A stretch of 14,097 bases of DNA from Clostridia bacterium (GCA_017539765.1 JAFYCH010000080.1:1-14097), one strand, 5' to 3'. Shown: positions 1-6,139, numbered from the stretch's first letter. The notes: generated by a model from the letters alone, not told the origin. Numbers and translations: made by a program.

Positions 1-2
1 TA

Positions 3-1097
3 ATGAATGATTTAAAAATATATATTGCAATTCTTGCTGCAGACTCAAAAAAACAATTTGCTCAAATTGAAAAAGAGGAATACGACAAATTGCAAGAACA
101 AAGATTTGTTGGTTCAGAGCGTGAAAAAAGATTTTTTGAAAATTTACCAGATAATGAAATTTTTGTTGATTTAAAAACCATGGTTGTTACCAAAGATAAT
201 ATTGGACTTGGATTCTATCCACCAATATGGAAGGTCTTGTCACTTGAACAAAAAATTGCTCTTTGCAGATTGGCTAGACTAAACAATGAAAACAAAGATT
301 TTACAGAATATGTGCAATATGATCTTCCTGGAATTGTTTTAATGGCAACAGGGGCGTTAAATATTAATTCATTTTCACAAAATAATTATTTCGGTTCAAG
401 TTTTTTAACCGCTGTTTTAAATGCTCAAAACATAACAAAAGAATTGTATTATTTAGGCAAAAAAAATAAAAATAAATCCAATTATACCAAAGTGACCGCT
501 TGCGAAACTTTTGAAGAACTTAGATATCTGTATCCATTAGAACCACTTGATTTGGACAATGCATCAGACAGAGCAATGGCATTTTATTATGACAACATTT
601 ATGAAAGAAAAACTAGAAGAGCCAAACAAAAGGCATTAGATATGATTTCAGCTGATGCTGCCGATTTGGAAGGTATGGTTCCGGAATATGATGAGTATGC
701 CCTTAACGAGCAAAAAGAAATTAATAGACAAAATTTATTGGTTCTGCAAGAACTCGGAACTTCAAAAATTAAAAGAGACGAAGAGTTTTTAAAAGAACTT
801 GTAGATTATTTTAAAAATGTAGATGCAACAGAATTCAACAAAAAGGTTAGCGCATACAATCAAAAATTAGAACAAATGAATAATACAGAAAACTGTTTTG
901 ATAAATATGATTTAAAACTTGAACTTAAAAAGATGCGAAATCAACTTGAAAAAGAAAGACCAAAATATGTAACGTATGAGCAAGCAAAAAAGCATTATTC
1001 GGCATATTTTAAACAGGAGCCACAAAAGAAACTTTCACAAAAAGAAGTAAACATAAAAGAAGAAGTCAGTAAGGAAGAATATGAAAAAATGAACTAA
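3..1097 (+). CDS. Unrecognised 364-residue Lys/Glu-rich protein
   Basis: I do not recognise this protein. It has no signal peptide and no clear membrane segment, so it is probably cytoplasmic. Residues 1-110 look like a mixed fold with a hydrophobic, aromatic stretch (FYPPIWKVLS at about 71-80). Residues 195-364 are strongly charged, rich in Lys, Glu and Gln, and probably long helices or coiled coil (for example 255-320). The tail after about 335 is almost all Lys, Glu and Ser. The start is uncertain because only two bases precede it: the reading frame is open to the window edge, so the gene could begin further left. The sequence TAATG at the edge would fit an upstream gene whose stop overlaps this start, but that gene is not visible. 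It ends inside the palindromic terminator at 1084-1113 and converges on mscL. The function is unknown. Confidence 0.75.
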   Translation: MNDLKIYIAILAADSKKQFAQIEKEEYDKLQEQRFVGSEREKRFFENLPDNEIFVDLKTMVVTKDNIGLGFYPPIWKVLSLEQKIALCRLARLNNENKDFTEYVQYDLPGIVLMATGALNINSFSQNNYFGSSFLTAVLNAQNITKELYYLGKKNKNKSNYTKVTACETFEELRYLYPLEPLDLDNASDRAMAFYYDNIYERKTRRAKQKALDMISADAADLEGMVPEYDEYALNEQKEINRQNLLVLQELGTSKIKRDEEFLKELVDYFKNVDATEFNKKVSAYNQKLEQMNNTENCFDKYDLKLELKKMRNQLEKERPKYVTYEQAKKHYSAYFKQEPQKKLSQKEVNIKEEVSKEEYEKMN

Positions 1098-1114
1098 ATT
1101 TAGTTCATTTTTTT
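1084..1114. terminator. Bidirectional intrinsic terminator between the 364-residue ORF and mscL
   Basis: A perfect 30-bp palindrome runs from 1084 to 1113: six A, TGAACTAAA, its complement, then six or more T. Read on either strand it is a hairpin followed by a U-tract, so it can stop both the rightward gene ending at 1097 and leftward mscL ending at 1135. The stop codon of the rightward gene (1095-1097) lies inside the left arm. Confidence 0.88.
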
Positions 1115-1134
1115 AATGTTAAATACAAAATAAA

Positions 1135-1731
1135 TTATTTTGATTTTTTAAGTTCTGCCAAAATGTCAGCAAGCAGTTCTTCAGAAGTTGGTTTTTTGTT
1201 TGCTTCTTCTGCTTCTTTTTTTGCTTGTTCTTCAGCTAGTTTCTTTTTCTCTCTAAGTTCTGCAGTTTTTGTTAAAACTTCTTTTCTGTTTTTCATGTTT
1301 ACGCCGCTTTCAGCAAGTTCTTTCTTTTCTTCCTTTGTTGGTCTTGCTTCTTTTGCTTTCTTTGCTGCGTCTTGACTTGCCATAACTGCTTTTATTATGC
1401 AGAAAAGTACAATTGCAATAAGAAGGAAGTCGATAATTGCAATAATAAATGCACCCCAGTCTATGTAAATTGAGTTTGCAAGGTCAATCGTTTCTGTTGC
1501 ATTTCCAAATTCGTCCAGCACATAGGCTTTTTTAAGGAATGTATAAATAGATTCCATTCCGCTTCCACCAACAATCAACATCAAAATCCAGTTGATAATA
1601 GGCATCAAAATTTTGTTTGTAAGTGCAGTTACAATTGCAGTAAATGCGCCACCTATAATAACGCCGACAGCAAGATCAATTACGCTTCCACGACTAATGA
1701 AAGCCTTGAAGTCTTTAAAAAATTTTTTCAT
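1135..1731 (-). CDS. mscL: Large-conductance mechanosensitive channel MscL with long C-terminal linker
   Basis: MscL forms a homopentameric pore in the cell membrane that opens under membrane tension and releases solutes on hypo-osmotic shock. The sequence shows the family order: N-terminal amphipathic segment MKKFFKDFKAFISRGSVIDL, pore helix TM1 with GVIIGGAFTAIV (about residues 17-45), an extracellular loop, TM2 from about 92 to 117, and the C-terminal bundle helix with PTSEELLADILAELKK (about 181-196). I chose the ATG at 1731 over one at 1788 because AAGGAGAGG lies just upstream and a promoter occupies 1756-1784. The protein is 198 residues, against about 130-150 usually. The surplus is a Lys/Glu/Ala-rich stretch of about 60 residues between TM2 and the terminal helix. 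The family call is secure. Confidence 0.96.
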   Translation of the reverse strand: MKKFFKDFKAFISRGSVIDLAVGVIIGGAFTAIVTALTNKILMPIINWILMLIVGGSGMESIYTFLKKAYVLDEFGNATETIDLANSIYIDWGAFIIAIIDFLLIAIVLFCIIKAVMASQDAAKKAKEARPTKEEKKELAESGVNMKNRKEVLTKTAELREKKKLAEEQAKKEAEEANKKPTSEELLADILAELKKSK

Positions 1732-1734
1732 ACA

Positions 1735-1743
1735 CCTCTCCTT
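1735..1743 (-). promoter_or_regulatory. Ribosome binding site that sets the mscL start
   Basis: On the minus strand this reads AAGGAGAGG, with GGAG six bases before the ATG at 1731. It selects MKKFFK as the N-terminus and rejects the longer reading frame that begins at 1788, which would have to start upstream of the predicted promoter. Confidence 0.85.
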
Positions 1744-1755
1744 TTGTACGAGTAT

Positions 1756-1784
1756 AGTATAACATAAAAAAGTCTTAAATACAA
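1756..1784 (-). promoter_or_regulatory. mscL promoter (vegetative sigma type)
   Basis: On the minus strand TTGTAT (1779-1784) and TATACT (1756-1761) are separated by 17 bases. The predicted start near 1749 gives a leader of about 18 bases. A second overlapping TATACT (1751-1756) is slightly worse spaced. Confidence 0.65.
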
Positions 1785-1791
1785 ACAAATT

Positions 1792-1821
1792 AAAAACAAA
1801 AAGTTCAACCTAAGTTGAACT
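1792..1821 (-). terminator. Intrinsic terminator of the 296-residue gene
   Basis: AGTTCAAC (1802-1809) and GTTGAACT (1814-1821) form an 8-bp stem with a 4-base loop. On the minus strand it is followed by TTTTTGTTTTT, so it ends the transcript of the gene at 1846-2736 just before the mscL promoter. Confidence 0.82.
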
Positions 1822-1845
1822 GTTTTGTCATATGTTATTTTATAT

Positions 1846-2736
1846 TTATTTTTCTTCTGTCGTTTTAAATTCTTTTGCTTCTTTTGCGAGTTTTTCAGAA
1901 AGCATTTCTTTTGCAATTCTAACGATATCTAAACATTTTTCTTTGTTAAGATTTTCTGTTCCGATTTTTTCTTCTTCTTTTTTAAATATGTCTGCAATAA
2001 GAACATTATCGCCATCTTTTACTTGCTCAATTTTGTCAAGTTCCTGATATGGTACACCCATTGGATCATTGTACTCAATTGCCCATTGGTTTCCAGTAAG
2101 CCAATAAACATGAACAACCGCTGCATATTCTTCATCATCAAGGTTTGGATAGTTTTTAACAAGTTTGTATGCAAATTCAAATGGGTCAAAATTGCTTTCT
2201 TGCCAGCCTTTTGTAAGTTTGTCAAATGGAGTATTGGCAATATCTATAAACAATGCATCCTGTTTGCTTCCGTCTTTGTTTTCTTTTACGCCAGTAGAGA
2301 AGCATAAGCCTTCATATTTTCCGCTTTTGATTCTATATAAAACTGGGTTGTCAAGTGTAAAGTTTTTTCTTTTGTCAATGTCGTTTGGTTTAACATTTCT
2401 TGAAACAACTTCAATTTCAACAAGACCATCTGCAAGTAATGATTTTAATTTATTTTCAACTTCATCATCTTTAAAGTCTCTGAGTTTTAAACTTTTTATT
2501 GTTTCACCATTTGATAATTCAACCTTGTGGGTATTTCTAAGCATATATGATTCATTGATTGCGGTTGCACCAGCAAAGAGCATATCTTGGTTGATAACTT
2601 TCTGGTCAGAAGATACATCGTAAGCAATAAGTCTTTGTTTTTTTTCTGTATTTTGGCCATATTTTTCATACAAGTCATCAATTACTTTCTGTGTTTCTTT
2701 AGAAATAGGTTCATATTTTCCATATAATCTTTCCAT
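1846..2736 (-). CDS. Unrecognised 296-residue cytoplasmic protein, possible RyR-like segment
   Basis: I do not recognise the full-length protein. It has no signal peptide or membrane segment. It starts with MERLYGKYEP and ends in a charged helical tail (about 263-296). Residues 130-170 look like a beta-rich core (PVLYRIKSGKYEGLCF, DALFIDIANTP). Residues 203-259 carry AAVVHVYW, VPYQELDKI and a following ADI; by eye this recalls the small RyR domain found in some bacterial proteins, which has a helical His-Tyr segment followed by VPW-x-x-L. That resemblance is weak, from memory, and may be chance. AAAGGAGA at 2742-2749 supports the ATG at 2736, and the gene has a near-consensus promoter and its own terminator, so it is probably a single-gene unit. 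No function can be assigned. Confidence 0.85.
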   Translation of the reverse strand: MERLYGKYEPISKETQKVIDDLYEKYGQNTEKKQRLIAYDVSSDQKVINQDMLFAGATAINESYMLRNTHKVELSNGETIKSLKLRDFKDDEVENKLKSLLADGLVEIEVVSRNVKPNDIDKRKNFTLDNPVLYRIKSGKYEGLCFSTGVKENKDGSKQDALFIDIANTPFDKLTKGWQESNFDPFEFAYKLVKNYPNLDDEEYAAVVHVYWLTGNQWAIEYNDPMGVPYQELDKIEQVKDGDNVLIADIFKKEEEKIGTENLNKEKCLDIVRIAKEMLSEKLAKEAKEFKTTEEK

Positions 2737-2758
2737 AAGAATCTCCTTTGTTATTTAA

Positions 2759-2787
2759 ATTATACATTAGTATAAAGCAGAAGTCAA
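2759..2787 (-). promoter_or_regulatory. Near-consensus promoter of the 296-residue gene
   Basis: On the minus strand TTGACT (2782-2787), a 17-base spacer and TATAAT (2759-2764) form one of the best promoters in the window. The start predicted near 2752 leaves a leader of about 16 bases containing the ribosome binding site. It lies in the 70-base gap downstream of greA, so this gene need not depend on greA transcription. Confidence 0.8.
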
Positions 2788-2806
2788 TATTCAATTTTAT
2801 AGTATA

Positions 2807-3310
2807 TCAATATTTGTTTAGTGGTATATCGGCATTATTGCCTTTTTCTATATGCTTTATGGTTACATAATATTTTACATCTGCGCTTACATCAACAAAA
2901 ACTCTGTCACCTAGTTTTTTTCCAAAAATGGCAGAGCCTAGGGGAGATTCTTTGCTAATTATTCCTTTTGTGGCATCAATACGCATTTTGGTAGAAACTG
3001 TAACAATTTCCTCTTCGTCGTCATCTTCAAAAAGGAGTGTCACTTTGTCAAAATAACCAACAATATTATCCGCACCTTGCTCGTCTTCATTAATAATTTT
3101 TGCAGTTTTTATCATATTGCGCAAATATCTTATTCTGCCTTCGTTTTTGTTTTTGCTTCTTTTTGCTTCGTGATATTCTGCATTTTCACTTAGGTCACCA
3201 TAACTTTTTGCCATGACAATATCATCGTGAAACCCTTCACGAAGTTTAATTCTTTCTTCAATTTCTTTTTGCATATCGGCAATGTCTTTTTTTGTTAATT
3301 CATCAAACAT
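2807..3310 (-). CDS. greA: Transcription elongation factor GreA family
   Basis: GreA binds RNA polymerase, enters the secondary channel and triggers cleavage of backtracked transcripts, freeing stalled complexes. The N-terminal coiled coil (about 1-75) carries the signature tip GDLSENAEYHEAK, with the acidic pair D39 and E42 that position the catalytic metal. The C-terminal FKBP-like domain includes ATKGIISKESPLGSAIFGKK (about 113-132). At 167 residues it is slightly longer than the usual 155-160, partly from a very acidic insert (FEDDDEEE, about 94-101). It is the only complete gene here that ends in TGA. No Shine-Dalgarno motif precedes the start; instead a TATAAT box lies exactly six bases before the ATG, which predicts a leaderless mRNA. 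GreB cannot be excluded on sequence alone, but GreA is usual in Bacillota. Confidence 0.94.
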   Translation of the reverse strand: MFDELTKKDIADMQKEIEERIKLREGFHDDIVMAKSYGDLSENAEYHEAKRSKNKNEGRIRYLRNMIKTAKIINEDEQGADNIVGYFDKVTLLFEDDDEEEIVTVSTKMRIDATKGIISKESPLGSAIFGKKLGDRVFVDVSADVKYYVTIKHIEKGNNADIPLNKY

Positions 3311-3316
3311 AGTTTT

Positions 3317-3325
3317 ATTATACCA
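3317..3325 (-). promoter_or_regulatory. greA promoter with extended -10, predicting a leaderless transcript
   Basis: On the minus strand this reads TGGTATAAT, an extended -10 element (TG, one base, TATAAT). No good -35 box sits 16-18 bases upstream. The last T of the -10 is at 3317 and the ATG starts at 3310, so the normal six-base gap puts the first transcribed base on the A of the start codon. Confidence 0.65.
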
Positions 3326-3357
3326 TAAAATTTTGAAAGTATATAGACATTTTTTTA

Positions 3358-3411
3358 ATTTAACTTTTGTAAATTTACTTTTTTATGATAATATATAAGT
3401 GTAAGTTAAAT
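3358..3411 (+). promoter_or_regulatory. rrf2 promoter region bracketed by an inverted repeat
   Basis: This AT-rich region must contain the regulator's promoter. Candidate boxes are TTGTAA (3367-3372) with TAATAT (3389-3394), or TTAACT (3360-3365) with TATGAT (3384-3389); I cannot decide between them. A perfect 9-bp inverted repeat, ATTTAACTT (3358-3366) and AAGTTAAAT (3403-3411), flanks them and could be operator half-sites. Downstream, AAAAGGTGGG gives the ribosome binding site for the ATG at 3426. Confidence 0.4.
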
Positions 3412-3425
3412 CAAAAGGTGGGTTT

Positions 3426-3812
3426 ATGAAAATTTCTGCAAGTGGAGAGTATGCAATAAGAATTTTGGTTGATATTGCAAGTGGCGAAGGTTATGTATCG
3501 CTTTCTGATGTTGCCAAAAGAGAGGGTATATCTTTAAAATATTCCGAAAAAATTGTTTCAAAACTTTTAAAAAATAATTTGCTTGAAAGTTTGCGTGGTC
3601 AAGGTGGTGGCTACAAACTTGCCAAAAAGCCAGAAGAAACAACCATAAAAGAAGTTTTGGAAATTACAGGAGATATCACTCCAGTCATTCCTTGCCTTGA
3701 CACAGAATGTCCACATAAAAATAACTGCAAAAGCATTTCTGTTTGGCAAAAACTTGATGGACTAATTAATGATTATTTAAAAAAAGTGACTATTGCCGAC
3801 TTGATGAAATAA
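3426..3812 (+). CDS. Rrf2/IscR-type transcriptional regulator with three cysteines
   Basis: Rrf2-family proteins are dimeric winged-helix DNA-binding regulators, and many carry an iron-sulfur cluster that tunes operator binding. The start MKISASGEYAIRILVDIA is typical, followed by the helix-turn-helix (about 25-50: VSLSDVAKREGISLKYSEKI) and the wing LRGQGGGYKLAKKPEE (about 56-71). Residues 90-101 hold three cysteines, C90, C95 and C101 (spacing x4 and x5), at the place where IscR binds [2Fe-2S]; IscR has x5 and x5. W107 follows. The length of 128 is slightly shorter than E. coli IscR. It precedes the suf operon in the same direction but is separated from it by a terminator and a fresh promoter. 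The likely role, inferred from position and cysteines, is iron-sulfur-responsive control of suf. CymR-like or other Rrf2 roles remain possible. Confidence 0.92.
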   Translation: MKISASGEYAIRILVDIASGEGYVSLSDVAKREGISLKYSEKIVSKLLKNNLLESLRGQGGGYKLAKKPEETTIKEVLEITGDITPVIPCLDTECPHKNNCKSISVWQKLDGLINDYLKKVTIADLMK

Positions 3813-3836
3813 CAAAAATATATACAAAAACAAAAC

Positions 3837-3871
3837 AAGATTGTGTCAGTTTTGGCTGTCACAATTTTTTT
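3837..3871 (+). terminator. Intrinsic terminator after the Rrf2 regulator gene
   Basis: ATTGTGTCAG (3840-3849) pairs with CTGTCACAAT (3856-3865) with a single mismatch and a 6-base loop, followed by a run of seven T (3865-3871). It separates the regulator's transcript from the suf operon; the suf -35 box begins two bases after the T run. Confidence 0.85.
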
Positions 3872-3872
3872 G

Positions 3873-3901
3873 TTGACAAAATAAATATGATGATATAAAA
3901 T
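3873..3901 (+). promoter_or_regulatory. suf operon promoter
   Basis: TTGACA (3873-3878) matches the consensus -35 exactly; a 17-base spacer leads to TAAAAT (3896-3901). The predicted transcript start is near 3908, giving a leader of about 71 bases before sufC, much longer than the 14-20 bases predicted for most genes here. Confidence 0.78.
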
Positions 3902-3926
3902 AATTCATACTAATTTGGTAGGAATT
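3902..3926 (+). promoter_or_regulatory. Candidate Rrf2/IscR operator over the suf transcript start
   Basis: This is a 25-bp imperfect palindrome centred on 3914, with outer arms AATTC and GAATT and inner arms TAC and GTA around AATTT; 10 of 12 base pairs match. It directly abuts the -10 box and covers the predicted start, a repressing position. Its length and the core ACTA...GGTAGG resemble the E. coli IscR type 1 consensus (ACTR, four bases, AGTCRR). That the neighbouring Rrf2 protein binds it is an inference. Confidence 0.55.
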
Positions 3927-3928
3927 GA

Positions 3929-3948
3929 CTATAATATCTATATTATAG
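3929..3948 (+). promoter_or_regulatory. AT-rich inverted repeat in the suf leader
   Basis: CTATAATAT and ATATTATAG form perfect 9-bp arms around two bases. It lies in the predicted leader, three bases after the candidate operator. It could be a second protein site, a weak RNA hairpin, or part of an alternative promoter, as TTGACT (3925-3930) overlaps it but lacks a good -10 box. Confidence 0.4.
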
Positions 3949-3978
3949 AAAATAAACAATTAGTGTTTTGGAGAAAAT

Positions 3979-4746
3979 ATGGAAAAACTTTTAGAAATAA
4001 AAAATATTTTTGCGAATGTAGACAAAAAGGAAATTTTGAAGGGATTAAATCTTGTGATAAACAAAGGTGAAACTCATGTAATTATGGGACCAAATGGAGC
4101 AGGCAAAAGCACACTTGCAAATGTGATTTTAAACAAGCCAGCCTACACAAAACAAAGTGGAAAAATTTTGTTTGATGATGTTGATATCACAGACCTTAGA
4201 ACTGACCAGATTGCACGTCAAGGAATCTTTATGTCTTTTCAACAACCAGTTGAAATTGAAGGTATAAGTTTTTTTGATTTTGTAAAAACAGCCAAGGCAA
4301 GTATTGATGGCAAGCCTGTCAGCTACTTTGAATTTAAAGATAAGTTTGAAGCACTTATTGAAAAACTTGGCATAAGCAAAGAATTTGAAAACCGTGATTT
4401 AAATGTTGGTTTTTCTGGTGGAGAAAAAAAGAAGGCAGAGATTTTGCAGCTTTTGGCACTTGAACCAAAACTCGCAATTTTGGACGAGACGGATAGTGGA
4501 CTTGATGTTGATGCAATAAAAATTGTGTCACGTGGTGTAGAGATGTTTAAAAACGAGAACAATGCTGTGCTTATCATCACCCACTCTTCAAAAATGCTTG
4601 AAAACTTAAAGCCTGATTTTGTGCATATTTTGGTTGATGGAAAAATTGTGGAAACTGCTGGTGCGGAACTTGTTGAAAAAATAGAAAAATATGGCTATGC
4701 CGATTACAAATCAGTAAATCAAATTACAGGAGATGAAAATGAGTAA
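3979..4746 (+). CDS. sufC: Fe-S assembly ATPase SufC
   Basis: SufC is the soluble ABC-type ATPase of the SufBCD scaffold; ATP binding brings two SufC together and reshapes SufB-SufD for cluster assembly in the cytoplasm. All ABC motifs are present: Walker A GPNGAGKST (37-45), the Q-loop region FMSFQQPVEIEG (about 84-95), the signature FSGGEKKKAEI (145-155), Walker B LAILDETDSGLD (about 165-176, with E170) and the H-loop H202 in IITHSSKML. The signature with Lys-rich GGEKKK is typical of SufC and separates it from transporter ATPases. The length of 255 is normal. The start is supported by GGAG five bases upstream. It is the first gene of the suf operon, and its last eight bases overlap sufB. 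Confidence 0.98.
   Translation: MEKLLEIKNIFANVDKKEILKGLNLVINKGETHVIMGPNGAGKSTLANVILNKPAYTKQSGKILFDDVDITDLRTDQIARQGIFMSFQQPVEIEGISFFDFVKTAKASIDGKPVSYFEFKDKFEALIEKLGISKEFENRDLNVGFSGGEKKKAEILQLLALEPKLAILDETDSGLDVDAIKIVSRGVEMFKNENNAVLIITHSSKMLENLKPDFVHILVDGKIVETAGAELVEKIEKYGYADYKSVNQITGDENE
4728..4732 (+). promoter_or_regulatory. Ribosome binding site that sets the sufB start
   Basis: AGGAG ends six bases before the ATG at 4739. An earlier in-frame ATG at 4733 touches the AGGAG directly and is too close to be used, so SufB is taken to begin MSKIES. The site lies inside the end of sufC, favouring coupled translation. Confidence 0.8.
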
Positions 4747-6139
4747 AATAGAGTCTCCAAACCATAGTTTTTATGATTTCAAAAATAAAGATAATTATGA
4801 GTACAAAATCAAAAAAGGCTTGTCAAAAGAAATTGTCGAAGAAATTTCAAAACGTAAAAACGAACCTCAATGGCTACTTGACATCAGACTTAAAGCTCTT
4901 GAAATTTATGATAAGTTAGAGCTTCCTATTTGGGGTCCAGACCTAAGCGAACTTGATATTGACGACATTTCGACTTATGTCAAACCAAAAACAGACAAGA
5001 AAAGCACTTGGGAAGAAGTGCCAGAAGACATCAAAAGCACTTTTGACAAATTGGGCATACCAAAAGCGGAACACAAATATCTTGCTGGAGTAGAGGCTCA
5101 GTATGACAGCGAAGTTGTCTATCATTCAATCAAAAACGAAATGCAAAAACATGGTGTAATTTATACCGACATTGACAGTGCCATAAAAGAATATCCAGAA
5201 CTTGTAAAAGAATATTTTTCAAAGTGTGTGCCACTTACAGAGCACAAGTTTATTGCACTTCATTATGCAGTTTTTAGTGGTGGCAGTTTTGTGTATGTTC
5301 CAAAGGGAGTAAAACTTGAACTTCGACTTCAGTCATACTACAGATTAAACTCACCAGAGAGTGGCCAGTTTGAGCATACTTTGATTATTGTAGAAGAAGG
5401 TGCAAGTTTGCATTTTATTGAAGGTTGCAGTGCACCAAAATATAGCAAAGTTAATTTGCATGCTGGTTGCGTTGAATTGTTTGTAAAAGATGATGCATAT
5501 CTTAGATATTCTACAATAGAAAATTGGTCAAAAAATATGTTCAACCTAAATACCAAAAAAGCAATTTTAGAGAAAGGTGCAAAGGTCGATTGGATAAGTG
5601 GCAGTTTCGGAAGCAGAGTTTCAATGCTTTATCCAATGAGTGTTCTTAAGGGTGATAACTCCAGCACAGAATATACGGGTATATCTTTTGCGGGGCAGGG
5701 ACAAAATATTGACACAGGTTTCAAAGTTGTGCACATAGGCAAAAACACTTCAAGCAACATTGTCAGCAAAAGTATTTCAAAAGATGGCGGCGTTGCGACA
5801 TACAGAAGTTTGGTTGCTGTTTTAGAAACTGCAGAAAATGCAAAGTGTTCCGTTAACTGTGACGGGCTTATGCTTGACAATATTTCAAAAAGTGATACCA
5901 TACCTGTCAACTTCATAGAAAACTCAAACATTGTGTTTTCTCACGAAGCGAAAGTTGGCAAACTTAGCGAAGAAGCAATTTATTATTTAACAACAAGAGG
6001 ACTTAGCGAAGATGATGCAAAAGCACTTTTGGTGCGTGGTTTCGCAAGCCCAATTTCAAAGCAACTTCCGCTTGAATATGCTGTTGAGATGAACAGACTT
6101 ATTAACATTGAATTGGAGGAGGTAAAGAAAAATGATTAA
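4739..6139 (+). CDS. sufB: Fe-S cluster scaffold protein SufB
   Basis: SufB is the scaffold subunit that receives sulfur and, with SufD and SufC, builds the cluster. The protein of 466 residues has the normal family length: an N-terminal helical domain, a beta-helix core (about 165-380) and a C-terminal helical domain. The core has FVYVPKGVKLELRLQSYYRLN (about 184-204, split by memory of the family), IEGCSAP with C230 (matching E. coli C254) and NCDGLML with C374 (matching E. coli C405). The nearby acidic cluster that reads EHE in E. coli reads S401-H402-E403 here. The C-terminal LTTRGLSEDDAKALLVRGF is conserved. It overlaps sufC by 8 bases and sufD by 8 bases, so the three subunits of the SufBCD complex are translationally coupled. 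Confidence 0.98.
   Translation: MSKIESPNHSFYDFKNKDNYEYKIKKGLSKEIVEEISKRKNEPQWLLDIRLKALEIYDKLELPIWGPDLSELDIDDISTYVKPKTDKKSTWEEVPEDIKSTFDKLGIPKAEHKYLAGVEAQYDSEVVYHSIKNEMQKHGVIYTDIDSAIKEYPELVKEYFSKCVPLTEHKFIALHYAVFSGGSFVYVPKGVKLELRLQSYYRLNSPESGQFEHTLIIVEEGASLHFIEGCSAPKYSKVNLHAGCVELFVKDDAYLRYSTIENWSKNMFNLNTKKAILEKGAKVDWISGSFGSRVSMLYPMSVLKGDNSSTEYTGISFAGQGQNIDTGFKVVHIGKNTSSNIVSKSISKDGGVATYRSLVAVLETAENAKCSVNCDGLMLDNISKSDTIPVNFIENSNIVFSHEAKVGKLSEEAIYYLTTRGLSEDDAKALLVRGFASPISKQLPLEYAVEMNRLINIELEEVKKND

Noticed and set aside
1163-1375. Ser/Phe-rich open frame opposite mscL
   Set aside because: It is the antisense shadow of the Lys/Glu-rich MscL linker: GAA and AAA codons read backwards as TTC and TTT. 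It has no ribosome binding site of its own.
1732-1788. Longer MscL starting MFVFKTF
   Set aside because: The extra 19 residues overlap the predicted promoter and ribosome binding site, and MKKFFKDF is the normal MscL N-terminus.
2165-2623. 152-codon rightward frame opposite the 296-residue gene
   Set aside because: No ribosome binding site or promoter, low-complexity Ser/Phe/Leu composition, and fully opposite a gene with strong expression signals.
2807-2809. TGA at the end of greA read as Trp (code 4)
   Set aside because: The GreA domain is complete at this point, Trp is encoded by TGG elsewhere, and a separate promoter for the next gene lies just beyond.
4733-4738. SufB starting at the first ATG (MKMSKIES)
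   Set aside because: That ATG abuts AGGAG with no spacing; the ATG at 4739 has the correct six-base gap.
5629-5931. 100-codon leftward frame inside sufB
   Set aside because: It lies wholly within a well-conserved SufB coding region and lacks its own start signals.
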